This document shows, one piece after another, positions 53,617 to 64,000 of a stretch of DNA of 64,000 nucleotides. The notes beneath the pieces were generated by a model. It searched no databases and was not told the DNA's origin. It worked only from the letters and a program-made list of their open reading frames with translations. The stretch is from the NCBI GenBank assembly GCA_014529385.2, contig CM043968.1, forward strand, positions 25,533,513-25,597,512. The letters run 5' to 3'. Position 1 is the first letter of the stretch; the number at the start of each line of letters is the position of its first letter. Position numbers and translations under genes: made by a program. This DNA comes from Adiantum capillus-veneris. Its lineage: Eukaryota; Streptophyta; Polypodiopsida; Polypodiales; Pteridaceae.

Positions 53617-55099
53617 GTGCCTTTTTAGGGCACTTCGCGGAGATATGTCCATGTTCCCCGCATCCAAAGCACTTCCACTCCCTGATGAAGCGAGCTCTCT
53701 CCTGAGGAGTAAGCTTGGGTCGTGCATCCTTCTTTTTTGGATTGCTCTTTCTCTTTCTACTTTCATTCGCCGAAATCTGTTCGGCTCATTGTGTCATGAC
53801 CTCATCAGTGGGGTAGATCAGACTGCCAAAGTGAATGGCAAAACCCCGTTTCACATGACTCATCAACTCCTGAATAGAAGCTGACTTCTATTCCAAGCAG
53901 TGACCTCGGATCTTTGTAGGTAGACCCAAGCTAAACCGCTCAATCTGTTCTCTGAATGAGATCTTCTTGAATGAAGAGGCAGGTAGAAAAGAGCTTCAGA
54001 ATCTCTCGCAATAAGCGTCCACTGTATCTTTCTTGGTCATCCGAAGATGGTTCCAAGTAGCTCGTATATCACGTTCATACTCTTAAGTCAGCCAAGAAGA
54101 AATAAAAAGCTTCTTAAATTTCAACCATTTAACTGGCGTAGTCTTGTTTAAAAGAAGCGTGGACCACCAAGTTCGAGCATTCCCCTTAAAGTAAGAGACA
54201 GCTCTCTGAATCTTAAGAGTGCTCTGAGTAGCGTCCTCCTGCGAAAGCGATGTCAAACTGCTGTACAAAAGACAAAGCCTTCGAGGCATCTCTATATCCC
54301 GAAAACGTGTCAAATTTAATTGACTATCCACCTTCCTTAAACTCTCGAACTTTCTTGGCTTTATCTTCCAGAAAGTCATATTGGTTGGCTTTATAAAAAC
54401 TCTTCTTCTTTGCATAAAAGTTGCCGTCTTCAGAGTCTGAACTGTTTATAGATGAGTCCTCAGTAGAATTGTCACTCACTGGGCGAGATTTAGACTTCTT
54501 TGCCTTTTTCTTGCCCTTTCCGAAGCGTTGTTTCTTGCTTCGCTTTTTGCCTTTTCCGTCTTCTTCGCTCGAGTCAGATGAGCTAGAAGAACTGTCAGAA
54601 GAAGAAGAAGAAGAAGAAGAACTGGGTACTTCTTCAAATTGAACACGCTTCTTCTATTTCTTTGCCTTTTCAAATGTCGACTAACAACCCAAATAACTCG
54701 AGAAGTCAGTGCCTTTTTGCCGTGCTTTTTAGCTTTGTTTTGCGCATCAAAAAGCTGAGCAATCCGTGCATCAACCACCTCTTCTAATTCTTTCTCTGAG
54801 TATTTCTTGTGAGTAGAAGGTTTCTTGAGAGCCGGTTTCGAGGGTGGTGTTGTGGTTTTCTTCTACTGCTTGTGCACTTCCTGAAAAGAAGTCTTGCTCA
54901 TATATTTTGCAAATTTTGGGTCCTTCGCAAAATTGGGCATCATCTTTGTTGCATCCCTGATCAATTGACGACACTCCATCTCTCGTCGCTCCGCCTGAGT
55001 AGGCCGAGGCAGGCCATACTCCTTGTCGGAATCTTCGTTGTGATCCCTTCCCGCATCTTCGGATGCAGAGGGAGTCGACTGATCCTTGTGTGAAGCCAT
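53617..55099 (-). pseudogene. Element D gag
   Basis: Start Met at 55099 (MASHKDQSTPSASEDAGRD), matching C. A stop after EVHKQ near 54863, a frameshift near 54660, a serine run, KFYAKKKSFYKANQYD-like text, the capsid-like domain (NARTWWSTLLLNKTTPVKW), a stop near 54085 (TAA in place of Glu) and a CCHC knuckle at about 53617-53676. Gag shell protein; inactive. Confidence 0.87.
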
Positions 55100-55165
55100 A
55101 GGTGCCGCGGAAAAAAATAAAATAAAATTTGGTATTGGATTTCCCGTAGAAGAGAAATCGGTCGT

Positions 55166-55177
55166 GCTCTGATACCA
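55166..55177 (-). other. Element D primer-binding site
   Basis: TGGTATCAGAGC on the minus strand, one base from the LTR beginning at 55179. Confidence 0.95.
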
Positions 55178-55178
55178 C

Positions 55179-55668
55179 TGTAACAGACTTGGACACTCCA
55201 AGTCAAGAATCTACCGCGACAGCACCAAATAACCACTTCAAAATAGTTCATAGTTCACAATTGATTTACACTGGCCCGGCGGAGTTCCCTGCCTAGAGAT
55301 ATTGGCCCCAAAGACTAGTGCACCTTTCTGTATTTCTTATTATATTAATATGAGTTCAAAGTACAAGAGTGGTTGGGTCTCACTCTCAGACTCTGCGTCC
55401 AGATGCTCTGAGAAGTGAGGCCTTGCCCACTATTTTAAAGATACAAGGGATGCCCAAAAGCGGAGCCCCAAAAGCTTAAAATCAAAAGCTCTCTCTCTCT
55501 TCAAATTGCGTAGAAAAAGCAATATCAAAAACTGCCATAAAAAGCCAGCGCAAAATCCGTTGTAATTTTCGACCGTGTCTACTGCTGCTACGTGGCATTT
55601 TAGCCACCAGAAATTAGGGTTTCTCTCGCATAGTTTAGGGTTTTCAGCCACGTAATCACTTTGTGACA
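55179..55668 (-). repeat. Element D 5' LTR
   Basis: Partner of 44241-44784, shorter by about 54 bp because part of the telo-box cluster is missing (two copies remain, 55613-55650). Cross-family block at 55278-55347. Confidence 0.94.
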
Positions 55669-55673
55669 GAAGG

Positions 55674-55951
55674 CATTTGCCTTCTTGGTTCATTTCGAAG
55701 TGAAGAAATTACAAAGCAAGAATCTTTGTCTTTTGAAAAAGCGAGCAACAACCCATCCTTCACTCACATGAGAAGATAAAACCTGTACAAGACATGAATC
55801 TTCTGTTCATTCGGTTGAATCTTCTCCGTGATCTCCTCCTGCATCAGCACATGCAGAAGAAGTCGACTGATTCTTGTTGGAATCCGTAAGTGTCACGAAA
55901 AAGGGATCGTATTTCCCGGAAGAAGAGAAATCGATCGTGCTCTGACACCAC
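55674..55951 (-). pseudogene. Element K: leader and start of gag
   Basis: 55850-55950 matches D's gag start and leader (AGTCGACTGAT, TATTTCCCGGAAGAAGAGAAATC) with a diverged primer site (TGGTGTCAGAGC on the minus strand, 55939-55950). The rest of K is missing to the left, where D inserted or a deletion occurred. Confidence 0.7.
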
Positions 55952-56496
55952 TGTAACAAACTTGGACACCCCAAGTCAAGATTCTACCGCAACACATCAG
56001 AGATTCACTTCAAAACAATTCACAAAAGATGACACAACCCAGTGTAGTTCCGTGCTAAGAGGTATTGGCCCCAAAGACCGGCGCCCCTTTCGATATTTCT
56101 TTTTATATTAATCTGTGTGCAAAGTATAAGAGAGTCCGCGAGTACTCACTCTCAAACTCTACGTCCAGATGCTGTAAGGAGTGAGTCCCAAAGGACATAT
56201 TTATTCTTACAAGGGATGCCCAAAAGCAGAGCCCCAAAAGCTTTTAAAAATAAAAGCAAACTATCCCAAAGGCTGCCACCCTAAATCAGCCAGCCAAAAG
56301 CAATAGTGCAGATCGCAGAATTCCGTACAGTGCCATGTTAGCATGTCAACATGTTTTGCAGCCGTCCATACAATCAACGGAATTTGCGGAGATCCGTACG
56401 GCACTGCCACGTCAGCCTATCGGTGCGTTCTGCGAGAATCTGCCACATCAGCAACAATTGGTTGTCTGGGGTCTACCACGTCACCAGTTTGTGACA
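55952..56496 (-). repeat. LTR K (diverged family 2)
   Basis: TGTAACAAACTTGG to AGTTTGTGACA, 545 bp. The hairpin GACTTGG/CCAAGTC is kept. Cross-family block at 56041-56110. No telo-box cluster is seen. Confidence 0.85.
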
Positions 56497-57120
56497 CGTG
56501 CAAAGTTCCCCTTTGAGAGCATAGGCTCTAAACTACTAAAAGTAGCCACAGAGCAACTCCTACAAAAAAAAATCAATCTCAATAAAGCATCTAAATAGAG
56601 CTGTTGCCATCGCTACTTGCCGCATCAGAACTAGCCGTGCTCTGATCCCATGTTACAATCCTCCGTAAGAGACTACCACAACAGCTTGGCTGCACACATT
56701 GTTACGTCACCACCATCAAAGCGTTCAACGATAGCCATGTGATCACTGTGCCAAAACCGCCGCTATTAGTGTCTCTGATTGGGTCTTTGTTTACTGATTA
56801 AGTTAAAAGTACAACGTGACGGCCAAAAATCTTAGCCTTCATGCACCAAGGAGTTCTCTATGCATCGAGTGCCTATCCCTAGGGACTTGAAATAGTTGAA
56901 GCAGCTTGGGAGTGCTTTGACTCAAAAATTGGCATTGACTATCTTTCTAAAGAGAGCTTCTGTGTGACTGACCAAACAAGCGGAGTGATCAAATGCCTCT
57001 TTGGTCTAGATGCAGAAAAACATAACCCTAAACCCCATCACCACTCCTACTCAAAAAAGAGTGGCACACCGCCGCCAACGGTAGGAGCAGCTCAACCTAG
57101 CCTCAACTTAAGCAGGAAGG
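56497..57120 (-). other. Remnants of further LTR elements
   Basis: CAAAGTTCCCCTTTGAGAGC right of LTR K resembles the minus-strand purine tract of family 2. A primer-site-like GCTCTGATCCCA (56638-56649) is followed by TGTTACAATCC (56651), a possible LTR start. No protein is seen. Boundaries are uncertain. Confidence 0.4.
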
Positions 57121-57427
57121 TGTAATCACTCACTTCCGGCGAGGGATCGGACAGAAACACAGAGATAACTTTTCGTTCACTTTTAGTACTTCAAAACAAC
57201 TTGAAAAAGAGAGAGAGAGAGAGAGAGGGACGACATGGCACGGAACTGCGTATAATGCGACATTATCATTCAGCAGTGCAAAAGCCGTAAGCCAAATTGT
57301 AGTGCCACGTGGCAAGTCAACGCGATTTACGGAAACCAGCGCCACAGTTCAAGCTTTTGACTTTAGGGTTTAGGCCCCACAACCAGTGCTCCATAAGTTG
57401 GTGGTGCCACATCACTAGCTTGTCACA
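57121..57427 (-). repeat. LTR fragment related to B's LTRs
   Basis: TGTAATCACTCACTTCCGGCG with ACAGAAACACAGAGATAA parallels 6428-6475, and TAGTACTTCAAAACAACTTGAA parallels 35284-35305. A GA run lies at 57208-57229. It ends near TTGTCACA. Confidence 0.6.
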
Positions 57428-58454
57428 AAAGGGATGTCATGTGCACATGGGCTCAATGTGCCACATGCTACTATGACTCAAGAGCCAATCCATAGACTAG
57501 GAAAACCTAGGGGATAATGTGCAGGGAACTTTGTGGGCGTGGGCATGTTCGCATGCAATGCATGTTCAGATCAGTTTACTCGGAGCCAATCATTCAATAT
57601 TCTCAATAGTACGCCATTTGTGATCAACCACGTCTAGTTAATGAGAGGGCGAAGATGTTTTGAAATCGCCTTGCTTCATTGCATAAACGATTATATGCAA
57701 TGATGCAGATAGCTTCAGAGGTGCATTTGACAACCCTAAATGCAACAAAGGCGTCCATTGAACCCCCAAAAGGGGGAAGGGGGAGATAAAATTTGAACAC
57801 TCTATGGTGTTCTCTTTGTTCATTTCCTTCTATTGATTTGAGAGGTGAACATGGGACAGCCTTACTAGATAACCAGTAGAGGCAATAACTCCAAGCATTG
57901 CAAGAGAAAGACCAGAAACCAATAAGGAAAGAGTAACATGCCTTGCCTCCTACCAGATGCGGAGCTTTAAAAATTATGAAAGATCCAATTCTATCATGAG
58001 GCAATTGGAAACGGGCCACAGTTAGGTGTTGTTTAAAATGACCTCAAATGACGAGCATGGAGCAAAAACAACCCCACAAAATGAGAAACCCTCTGATCAT
58101 CTTTCATGTCCTGCCCACATCCATAGGGCTTGCCCTACTTTTCTTTTCACTGATATTTAAGAGGCAATACGATCAGAGACGATGTCTGCCAATCTTCAAT
58201 TTTCCTTGATGTTTAGAGAGAAATACAAGCTCGCTCTCTCGCTCTCGGGTTTCCCTTTATGTGCAGAGAGAAATACATCTCTTTCTCTCTCTCTCTCTCT
58301 CTCTCAGGTTAGCTAACCTTTCGTGGTGGAGCATCAGAGTACGACAAGCAGCAGCAGAGCTCAAAATGGATAGTGCAAGCTTGTGTGTAAGGTCGGGACT
58401 CGGGACCTATCCACGTGGCTACATTTCTCTTTTAGTAACAAGTTGCACCACGAA

Positions 58455-58491
<37 letters not shown>

Positions 58492-58600
58492 CCCTAAATT
58501 GCAGGGGGTATTTGATGAAGATTCAGAGATGGGATTGACGAATCTCGAGGCCGATGGACGGTCCACAAAGTATCAACGACGTTGACTTCCTCGTTCCCCA
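57428..58600. other. Low-feature region with CT microsatellites
   Basis: CT runs at 58285-58305 and 58458-58488. A minus-strand open stretch at 57624-58019 has no family I recognise and no supporting context. Nothing else is seen. Confidence 0.5.
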
Positions 58601-58604
58601 GTTG

Positions 58605-58675
58605 GGCAAGACCTCTTAGTTGGTAGGCTAGTGTGCTAACCACGCACCTACGTGGGTTTAATTCCACTTTGCAAC
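58605..58675 (+). tRNA. tRNA-like sequence (degenerate tRNA or SINE head)
   Basis: An A-box-like CTTAGTTGGTAGGCTAG (58614-58630), a possible anticodon arm GTGTGCTAACCACGCAC and a B-box-like GGTTTAATTCC (58655-58665) inside a GTGG/CCAC arm are spaced as in a tRNA. Acceptor ends (GCAAG/TTTGC) pair only partly. Two differences from the B-box GGTTCGAATCC suggest decay or a tRNA-derived SINE. Confidence 0.4.
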
Positions 58676-58928
58676 ATGATAAAGTGAACATGCGCAACCA
58701 AAAGCAAACTTAGTCCTAAAGAATAAACTCGACTGCTATCCAACGGACACCTCGATTGTCATGAAAATCGTGCCCATGTTGCCCGTCATTGATCTTATAG
58801 CTTGGTCTTCATTCAAGACCGCGTGTGATATAATGTCGAGGTCGGCCCCCCCCAAAAAAGAGAAATTCTTTAGAGAGAAGGATCCAAGGGAAGCAAGCCC
58901 ACTCCTGTTTTGCGGACTCTCTCAATGT

Positions 58929-58950
<22 letters not shown>
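58676..58950. other. No recognisable feature; GT run at the end
   Basis: A C-run (CCCCCCCC, 58845-58852) and a GT repeat (58932-58961) are the only features seen. Confidence 0.5.
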
Positions 58951-58965
<15 letters not shown>

Positions 58966-59481
58966 CAATAACAATATACAATATACACCAAAGAATCCTT
59001 TAAGATCACAAAAGACACTAGAAACTATGTCAATGGAAAGGTGGTATAATTCCCATTCATAGTACAGAACGGTCTTTATACATAAGTACTGAAATCAAGA
59101 GTCGGAAGATATAATAGTCTGCTATCTTCAAGCCAAGGAACTTTGAAAACTATAGTTGAGAAGGTAACCCTCACAAGTGTTTTCAATCTCTAATAATAAT
59201 AACCGAACAATGGATGATCTTCTGTTATTGCTACAGTTGTCGTTGTAATCCCAAGGAAAGAATCTCTTACTTGTCACCATCCAAAAAACACAAGCTTGTG
59301 AGAACTGTCATTACTAGGTGTCAACGACTCCCTCCCCTTGTTATTAGTGTCAAAAGTTACAACAAAAACTAACAACATAACCTAAATCAAATATGAAGTT
59401 TAAAGAATGAGCCTTTTATTACGATAATGTTTTCATCTTTTAATTCCAGAAAAAATCGGACAACATTTCCTTTGTAATTTG
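58951..59481. repeat. Direct repeat, copy 1
   Basis: GTGTGTTTTCCAATAACA onward aligns with 63412-64000 over more than 500 bases with scattered changes (ACACTAGAAACTATGTCAAT versus ACTATCTCAAT). It may be an LTR pair, because copies are direct and about 4.46 kb apart, or a segmental duplication. No primer site or TSD was found. Confidence 0.9.
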
Positions 59482-61377
59482 AATCGATTTTGAAAAGTCC
59501 AATTAAATGCCATCTCATCTGAGACCCTCACATGAGGATTAAGGCCCCCCTTTCTTTACCATTGGGGTGTTTTCAAAGTATAACACTAACACTAATTTAA
59601 AAAGTTATGCTTCTATTATAAAAAAAAGCATTTTATGTTTCTTTTACCACCAACAATGGTGTCATTCCCATGGAGATGCAGTTAAGAGTCATAAAAAAAA
59701 CCAGCATTTCATCAACAAAATATTGTCAATCACAAAAGGTATGAGTTCACGCCATGCTTTTAAACCTCATTCAGTAAATTGAATTTCAGAGTTTTCCTTT
59801 AAGGTTCAAGGTCTCGATCCGTGTATACAAAAGTAACTTTATAATGTTGGTCATGTTCTAGTCAGCTTGAAGTCGTCAAGCCAAACCTCACATCGGATAG
59901 AATTTCCAATTTTCAGTCAAAGCCATCTCTGTTGAGACCCTTACAAGAGGTTAACGGTGTCAAAAAATGAAAAAAAGTTCAAAAAGTTATGTTTATGTAT
60001 GTAAAATAGGGTAATTAACAGTAAAGTATGGATGTCTAGCAAGTCCACGACAAAAATCAATACTAAGTTAGTTGAAATTTATGATTCAATACATAGTTAG
60101 AGTTGTAAATCCTAATTGATACAATCCAAAGTCTATCCGAAGATCATTAGTATTTCGCTTGTACTTGTTCATTATGCTGAAAAAAACCAGTCGTCTACCT
60201 CTTGTATGAGACCATCACATGAGGTTGTAGACCCTCATAGCAAACCAAATTCTATTAGCAATCATCTAACTTGCTTAGTATGAACAGAAAAAAACCTACT
60301 AGCAATCAGCTAACTTTTGTGTATTTAATATATTGACCCATCTTTCTAAAAAACATGTAACATACCATGTAAACAAAACAAAGGTTAGTAATGAACTTCA
60401 TCCATCTACTGAAATGGAGATAATGTATCCCATGCTAATCCAAAAACTGAGGATCTTTTTTGTTGCGGGAATGACATAATGAATGACTATAAAACACTTT
60501 TTTTTCCTTTTGTTGCTAATTGTTTTTACCCCCAAATATGTAATGCATCAAAGAAAACCAGGTCAGGTTTTGGGAACCCCCCATTTATGTAAGGTTATGC
60601 TCAACATATGTTAATCTTGGATATCTACAGTGTAAGCTTCTCCAGACTTTGCTTTATGTAAACACCAAATATTGCCAACCTCAATACCATCCAAGTTTTT
60701 TTGTTTGTATACATACAAGATAAAAAAATGCTTCATAATACAAGACCAGCAAACCAAACTTATGCTACTATCGAAGTGCTGAATAAAAAACTGTTTCTTT
60801 ATGCATGTTCTACAAAAAATTCTCATTCGGTGCCATGTCCTACCGATATTCAGTGTGAAGATCAACGTTAGATGCAACTTTCCATCATTGAGACACGAGT
60901 AATAGGTACGAACTCACTCTATAAATTACTACTAACAAAGGCCTTCAACAAAAATAAATTTATATATGAACCAGTATGGGATGTTAATGATGCAGTACAT
61001 GTAAGAGCACATGCCGGCAGCCTTCCAAGAGCTTAGAGTCACATTCAAAGCTAATTAATGGGACGTTTATCTTATGTCACGCCATAAGGTTGATATGCCT
61101 ATAGTATGCACATGAGTGTGTTATGCTACCATTGAATTATAAAAAGATCTATTTCTATATGTATGTTTATACAAATCACAGAATCTCAGTAGGTGCATAG
61201 ACCTACCTGCTGAGTTGAAGCGGCTGCCATAGGCTTGAAGTACGGCCCCAGGACCAAGTGTTCAGATGCTTTGTGTATGGCCGTCAGCACGAATAGGATA
61301 TTGATTAAGCTACGATTAGTATCAACGACCACCCCAGGTTGAAGCTCCTGCTATGCTCGTGTGTGAGTGTATGTGAG

Positions 61378-61461
<84 letters not shown>

Positions 61462-62863
61462 CGCACTACAACGAACGACAGGTTGTGACTGAGTGTGCTC
61501 GCGTTTTTGTAGATATTGTGATGCCTATGCATACGGTATTACACAATGCATGAAAAGGTTTCGCATGGAGCTATTTAACACAAAGCAAACATGTGTCTAG
61601 CTATGTATGGCTTTACTCGCCACATTAGGTTAGGTGAGCTATATCACGGGAGATTATAATTAGGTTTAGAAAGTTGCCTTGCACATGCAGTAGTCCAGCT
61701 AATTAACAACCGCTAGTTAAAGACCTCCACAAGGGCAATCCAGCTATATTTAGTAAGCAAAAACCTCATATGTTAAATTAGGTTGGAGACCACTACAAAT
61801 AGTAAGCCATCAGCTTTGGAAAACCAAGCCCAGGGAGTATGGTAGGCAGTAAATACATCTAGCTATATTAAGTTGAGGATTTTTTGGATACCATTGCTAA
61901 AGGTTGATACACCCAACCCTTGCATACATGTCTTTACTAAGCAACCCCATGTGGATCAATCTTTTCAAAAAAAATCCCGAGTAAATGATATCTATGCTCT
62001 ATGATGTTCACCGCAGGTATGTGAAGGCTCCTATTTTTTTACCAGCATTCATGTGTTGAGTAGCAAGATATACATCCACTGCACAATCTTGATAATTTAT
62101 TCTCTATATCGATCATGCATGTGTGGGGGGAGAGAGAAGGGGCTCGAAAGCAGTTTAAAGATGGATAATGCACACTAGTTGTCATTGAGACCTATAAGAT
62201 GAGGGATTGTATCAAGATATGAGCTATGAACCCTGCTCACTCAAGACACGAGACATAATTTGATGCATCCTTTAGTGGGACAAGAATCAGAGGTTGCACA
62301 GTTGTCGGCAAATTATAGTACCTGATCAAAAAACATGCCATACAATTCTTGGGAAAGGGAGGTAGAACTACATAGATTAATGTGTCCTTGAGTGGGACAA
62401 GGATCATAGGCCATGTTTGCCATAGATTTCCTTCAAAAGGAAGGTGTGAAAGGCTTAGCTATAGTTGGCTAAGGGAAAGTTGAGTGATTGTCTAGTCTAT
62501 AAGCTATGTGTGTGTGTGTGTGTGTGTGCGTGTGTGCGCGCGCGCACACTCGCCCTATCCCCATGAGCCATACAGAATGGGTTGGCAGTAGACCCATTGT
62601 GTATGGGCCTACTGCCTTGTAAAGTAGATCAGAGTAACAAAAGTTGAGCATGAAGCATTAGCAGAGATGTGCCAAGTCAAATTTTTCCTGAAGAGGGTAA
62701 AATCAGTCTTATCAACACAGCATCTGAAATTGTCTTCAAGGAAGACATTACTCCTCTAGGAGTTTTAAGGCTTTGGAAGCCAGTTTGAAAAAAGTATTTT
62801 TTTGGCATTCATAGTCTATCAATGATATATTTTATGCTTTTGCTCTTGATCCCAAAGGAATCC
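59482..62863. other. AT-rich region between direct repeats, no gene seen
   Basis: Short recurring phrases (GAGACCCTCACATGAGG at about 59520, 59930 and 60210) hint at an old dispersed repeat. GT microsatellite at 61382-61459, and a TG/CG alternating tract at 62507-62547. No protein of known family on either strand. Confidence 0.5.
61382..61459. repeat. (GT)39 microsatellite
   Basis: Uninterrupted GT run of about 78 bases. Confidence 0.98.
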
Positions 62864-63341
62864 TCATATGTGTAGTTTGTTTAAAAGTAACCTATTCCTG
62901 AAATAATCGGAAGAGAACTTGGCTAACTCCCCTTTGTGAGCAAGTGTCAGGGTAGGAATGTTTTCAATGAATTCAGATAGCCCTGCCACCCCTTCCTTAG
63001 AGTTGCTGACAAGTTGGGCAACGATATGGATACCTTTTATCAAATGACATGGTTTGAACCAAAGAGTTGGCTAGATCAGCTGAAGCCCTTGCTATTATTT
63101 CAGATGCCATAGGGTCATGAATGCATCTAAGTACCTGAATCAATGCTTTAGACAGAGGCTCCGTAGGAAGCTCTATCCCTTGAGATGGTGTGTATTTTTG
63201 CATAGTCCATAAAAAGTTATTTAGAGAAATAAATACCTCCAAAGGTAAGAACTTGTAGCCTCTTCAACCTTCAACTGACCAAGCAAACCTATAAGGGCTG
63301 TGTGAAGAGAGCCCCATCCCTCATGGATCAGTCCAAGGTAA
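62864..63341 (-). pseudogene. Frameshifted fragment of an unrecognised protein gene
   Basis: Three consecutive minus-strand frames abut and each reads like helical protein: GLIHEGWGSLHTALIGLLGQ (about 63332-63260), then FLPLEVFISLNNFLWTMQKY ... SKALIQVLRCIHDP ... ARASADLANSLVQ (63250-63017), then VAQLVSNSKEGVAGLSEFIE (about 63017-62864, ending in TGA). The leucine spacing recalls HEAT/ARM-type helical repeats, but I cannot name a family. Two frameshifts and no clear splice sites suggest a gene fragment that has decayed. It is the only non-transposon coding signal in the window. Confidence 0.5.
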
Positions 63342-63411
63342 AATTATCTAGGACAGACATCGAGGGATTAACTAGGTCTTTGAATAATATCACTACTATT
63401 CTTGGTGATAG

Positions 63412-64000
63412 GTGTGTGTGTTTTTCAATAACAATATACAATATACACCAAAGAATCCTTTCAGATCACAAAAGACACTAGAAACTATCTCAATGGAAAG
63501 GTGGTATAATTCCCATTCATAGTACATAATGGTCTTTATACATAAGTACTAAAATCAAGAGCCAGAAGATATAATAGTCTGCTATCTTCAAGCCAAGAAA
63601 CTTTGAAAACCATAGTTGAGAAGGTAACCCTCACAAGCGTTTTCAATCTCTAATTATAACTTTGAAAACCATAGTTGAGAAGGTAACCCTCACAAGCGTT
63701 TTCAATCTCTAATTATAATAATCAAACAATGGATGATCTTTTGTAATTGCTGTAGTTGTCGTTGTAATCCCAAGGAAAGAATCTCTTACCTGTCACCATC
63801 CAAGAAACACAAGCTTGTGAGAACTGGCATTACTTGGGAAGACAGGTGTCAATGACTCCCTCCCTGCTGTCAAAAATTACAACCAAAACTAACAACATAA
63901 CCTAGATCAAATATGAAGTTTAAAGAATGAGCCTTTTATTATGGTAATGTTTTCATCTTTTAATTTCCAAAAAAACGGATAGCATTTCCTTCGTAATTTG
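63412..64000. repeat. Direct repeat, copy 2 (runs off the window)
   Basis: Partner of 58951-59481, still matching at base 64000. It contains an extra 59-bp tandem duplication at 63601-63718 (CTTTGAAAACCATAG start), single in copy 1. Confidence 0.9.
63601..63718. repeat. Tandem duplication, 59 bp x 2
   Basis: Units 63601-63659 and 63660-63718 are essentially identical, so the event is recent. Confidence 0.95.

Larger units (their letters stand above)
44241..55668 (-). mobile_element. Element D: family-2 Ty3/gypsy chromovirus, TSD GAAGG
   Basis: LTRs 44241-44784 and 55179-55668. GAAGG is present exactly on both sides (44236-44240 and 55669-55673). Primer site, gag, protease, RT, RNase H, integrase and chromodomain are in minus-strand order, as in C. 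Its 3' untranslated region is split by element H. It lacks C's RT duplication and integrase deletion, so it is the better guide to the family's layout, but it has many stops. Confidence 0.95.

Noticed and set aside
57624-58019. Minus-strand frame of 131 codons with hydrophobic stretches, considered as organelle-derived or a membrane protein
   Set aside because: No family recognised. A second minus-strand frame over the same bases also reads as hydrophobic, and no context supports either.

Overview
This window looks like intergenic heterochromatin from a large, retrotransposon-rich land-plant genome. I see no intact host gene. The evidence is repeated Ty3/gypsy chromoviruses (integrase followed by a chromodomain), one Ty1/copia element, primer sites complementary to plant initiator-Met tRNA (TGGTATCAGAGC) beside most LTRs, 5-bp target-site duplications (TSDs), and long CT/GT/TA microsatellites. 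The exact lineage cannot be read from this; a seed-free plant such as a fern or lycophyte is possible, but that is only an impression.

Layout. 1-3118: decayed pol of family-1 element A (+). 3119-6427: LTR scraps, a pol-less family-2 remnant G (-), a 71-bp tandem repeat and one LTR (5443-6163). 6428-36141: family-1 element B (-), whose gag is split by element E (+, 13237-34888, TSD CGCAT). E hosts three more insertions: family-2 element C (-, 14402-21476) in its 5' LTR, element I (-, 24046-28258, TSD GTTCG) in its internal region, and a truncated copia element J (+, 31163-34464) in its 3' LTR. 36142-36520: an inverted LTR. 36798-42589: gypsy element F (+) with a 3' LTR. 42590-44240: LTR L and a 154-bp tandem repeat. 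44241-55668: family-2 element D (-, TSD GAAGG), interrupted by element H (-, 45225-50108, TSD ATCCC), a sister of I. 55674-57427: LTR remnants, including K. 57428-64000: a quieter stretch with microsatellites, a tRNA-like sequence, a direct repeat of at least 530 bp, and a frameshifted fragment of an unrecognised protein gene (62864-63341).

Relationships. The two LTRs of E act as each other's empty-site control, so the breakpoints of C and J can be read directly. Insertion order: B, then E, then C, I and J; separately D, then H. A, B, C and D carry gag-protease-RT-RNaseH-integrase-chromodomain, all broken. E keeps only a gag trace. I and H carry no pol at all. They share a roughly 550-codon reading frame with a gag-like start, a coiled coil that differs between the copies, an Asp/His repeat, an unrecognised domain and a chromodomain-like tail. 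This non-autonomous I/H family is the best candidate for something undescribed. Next are the series of covarying hairpins in E's LTRs and a sequence block shared by otherwise different LTR families.
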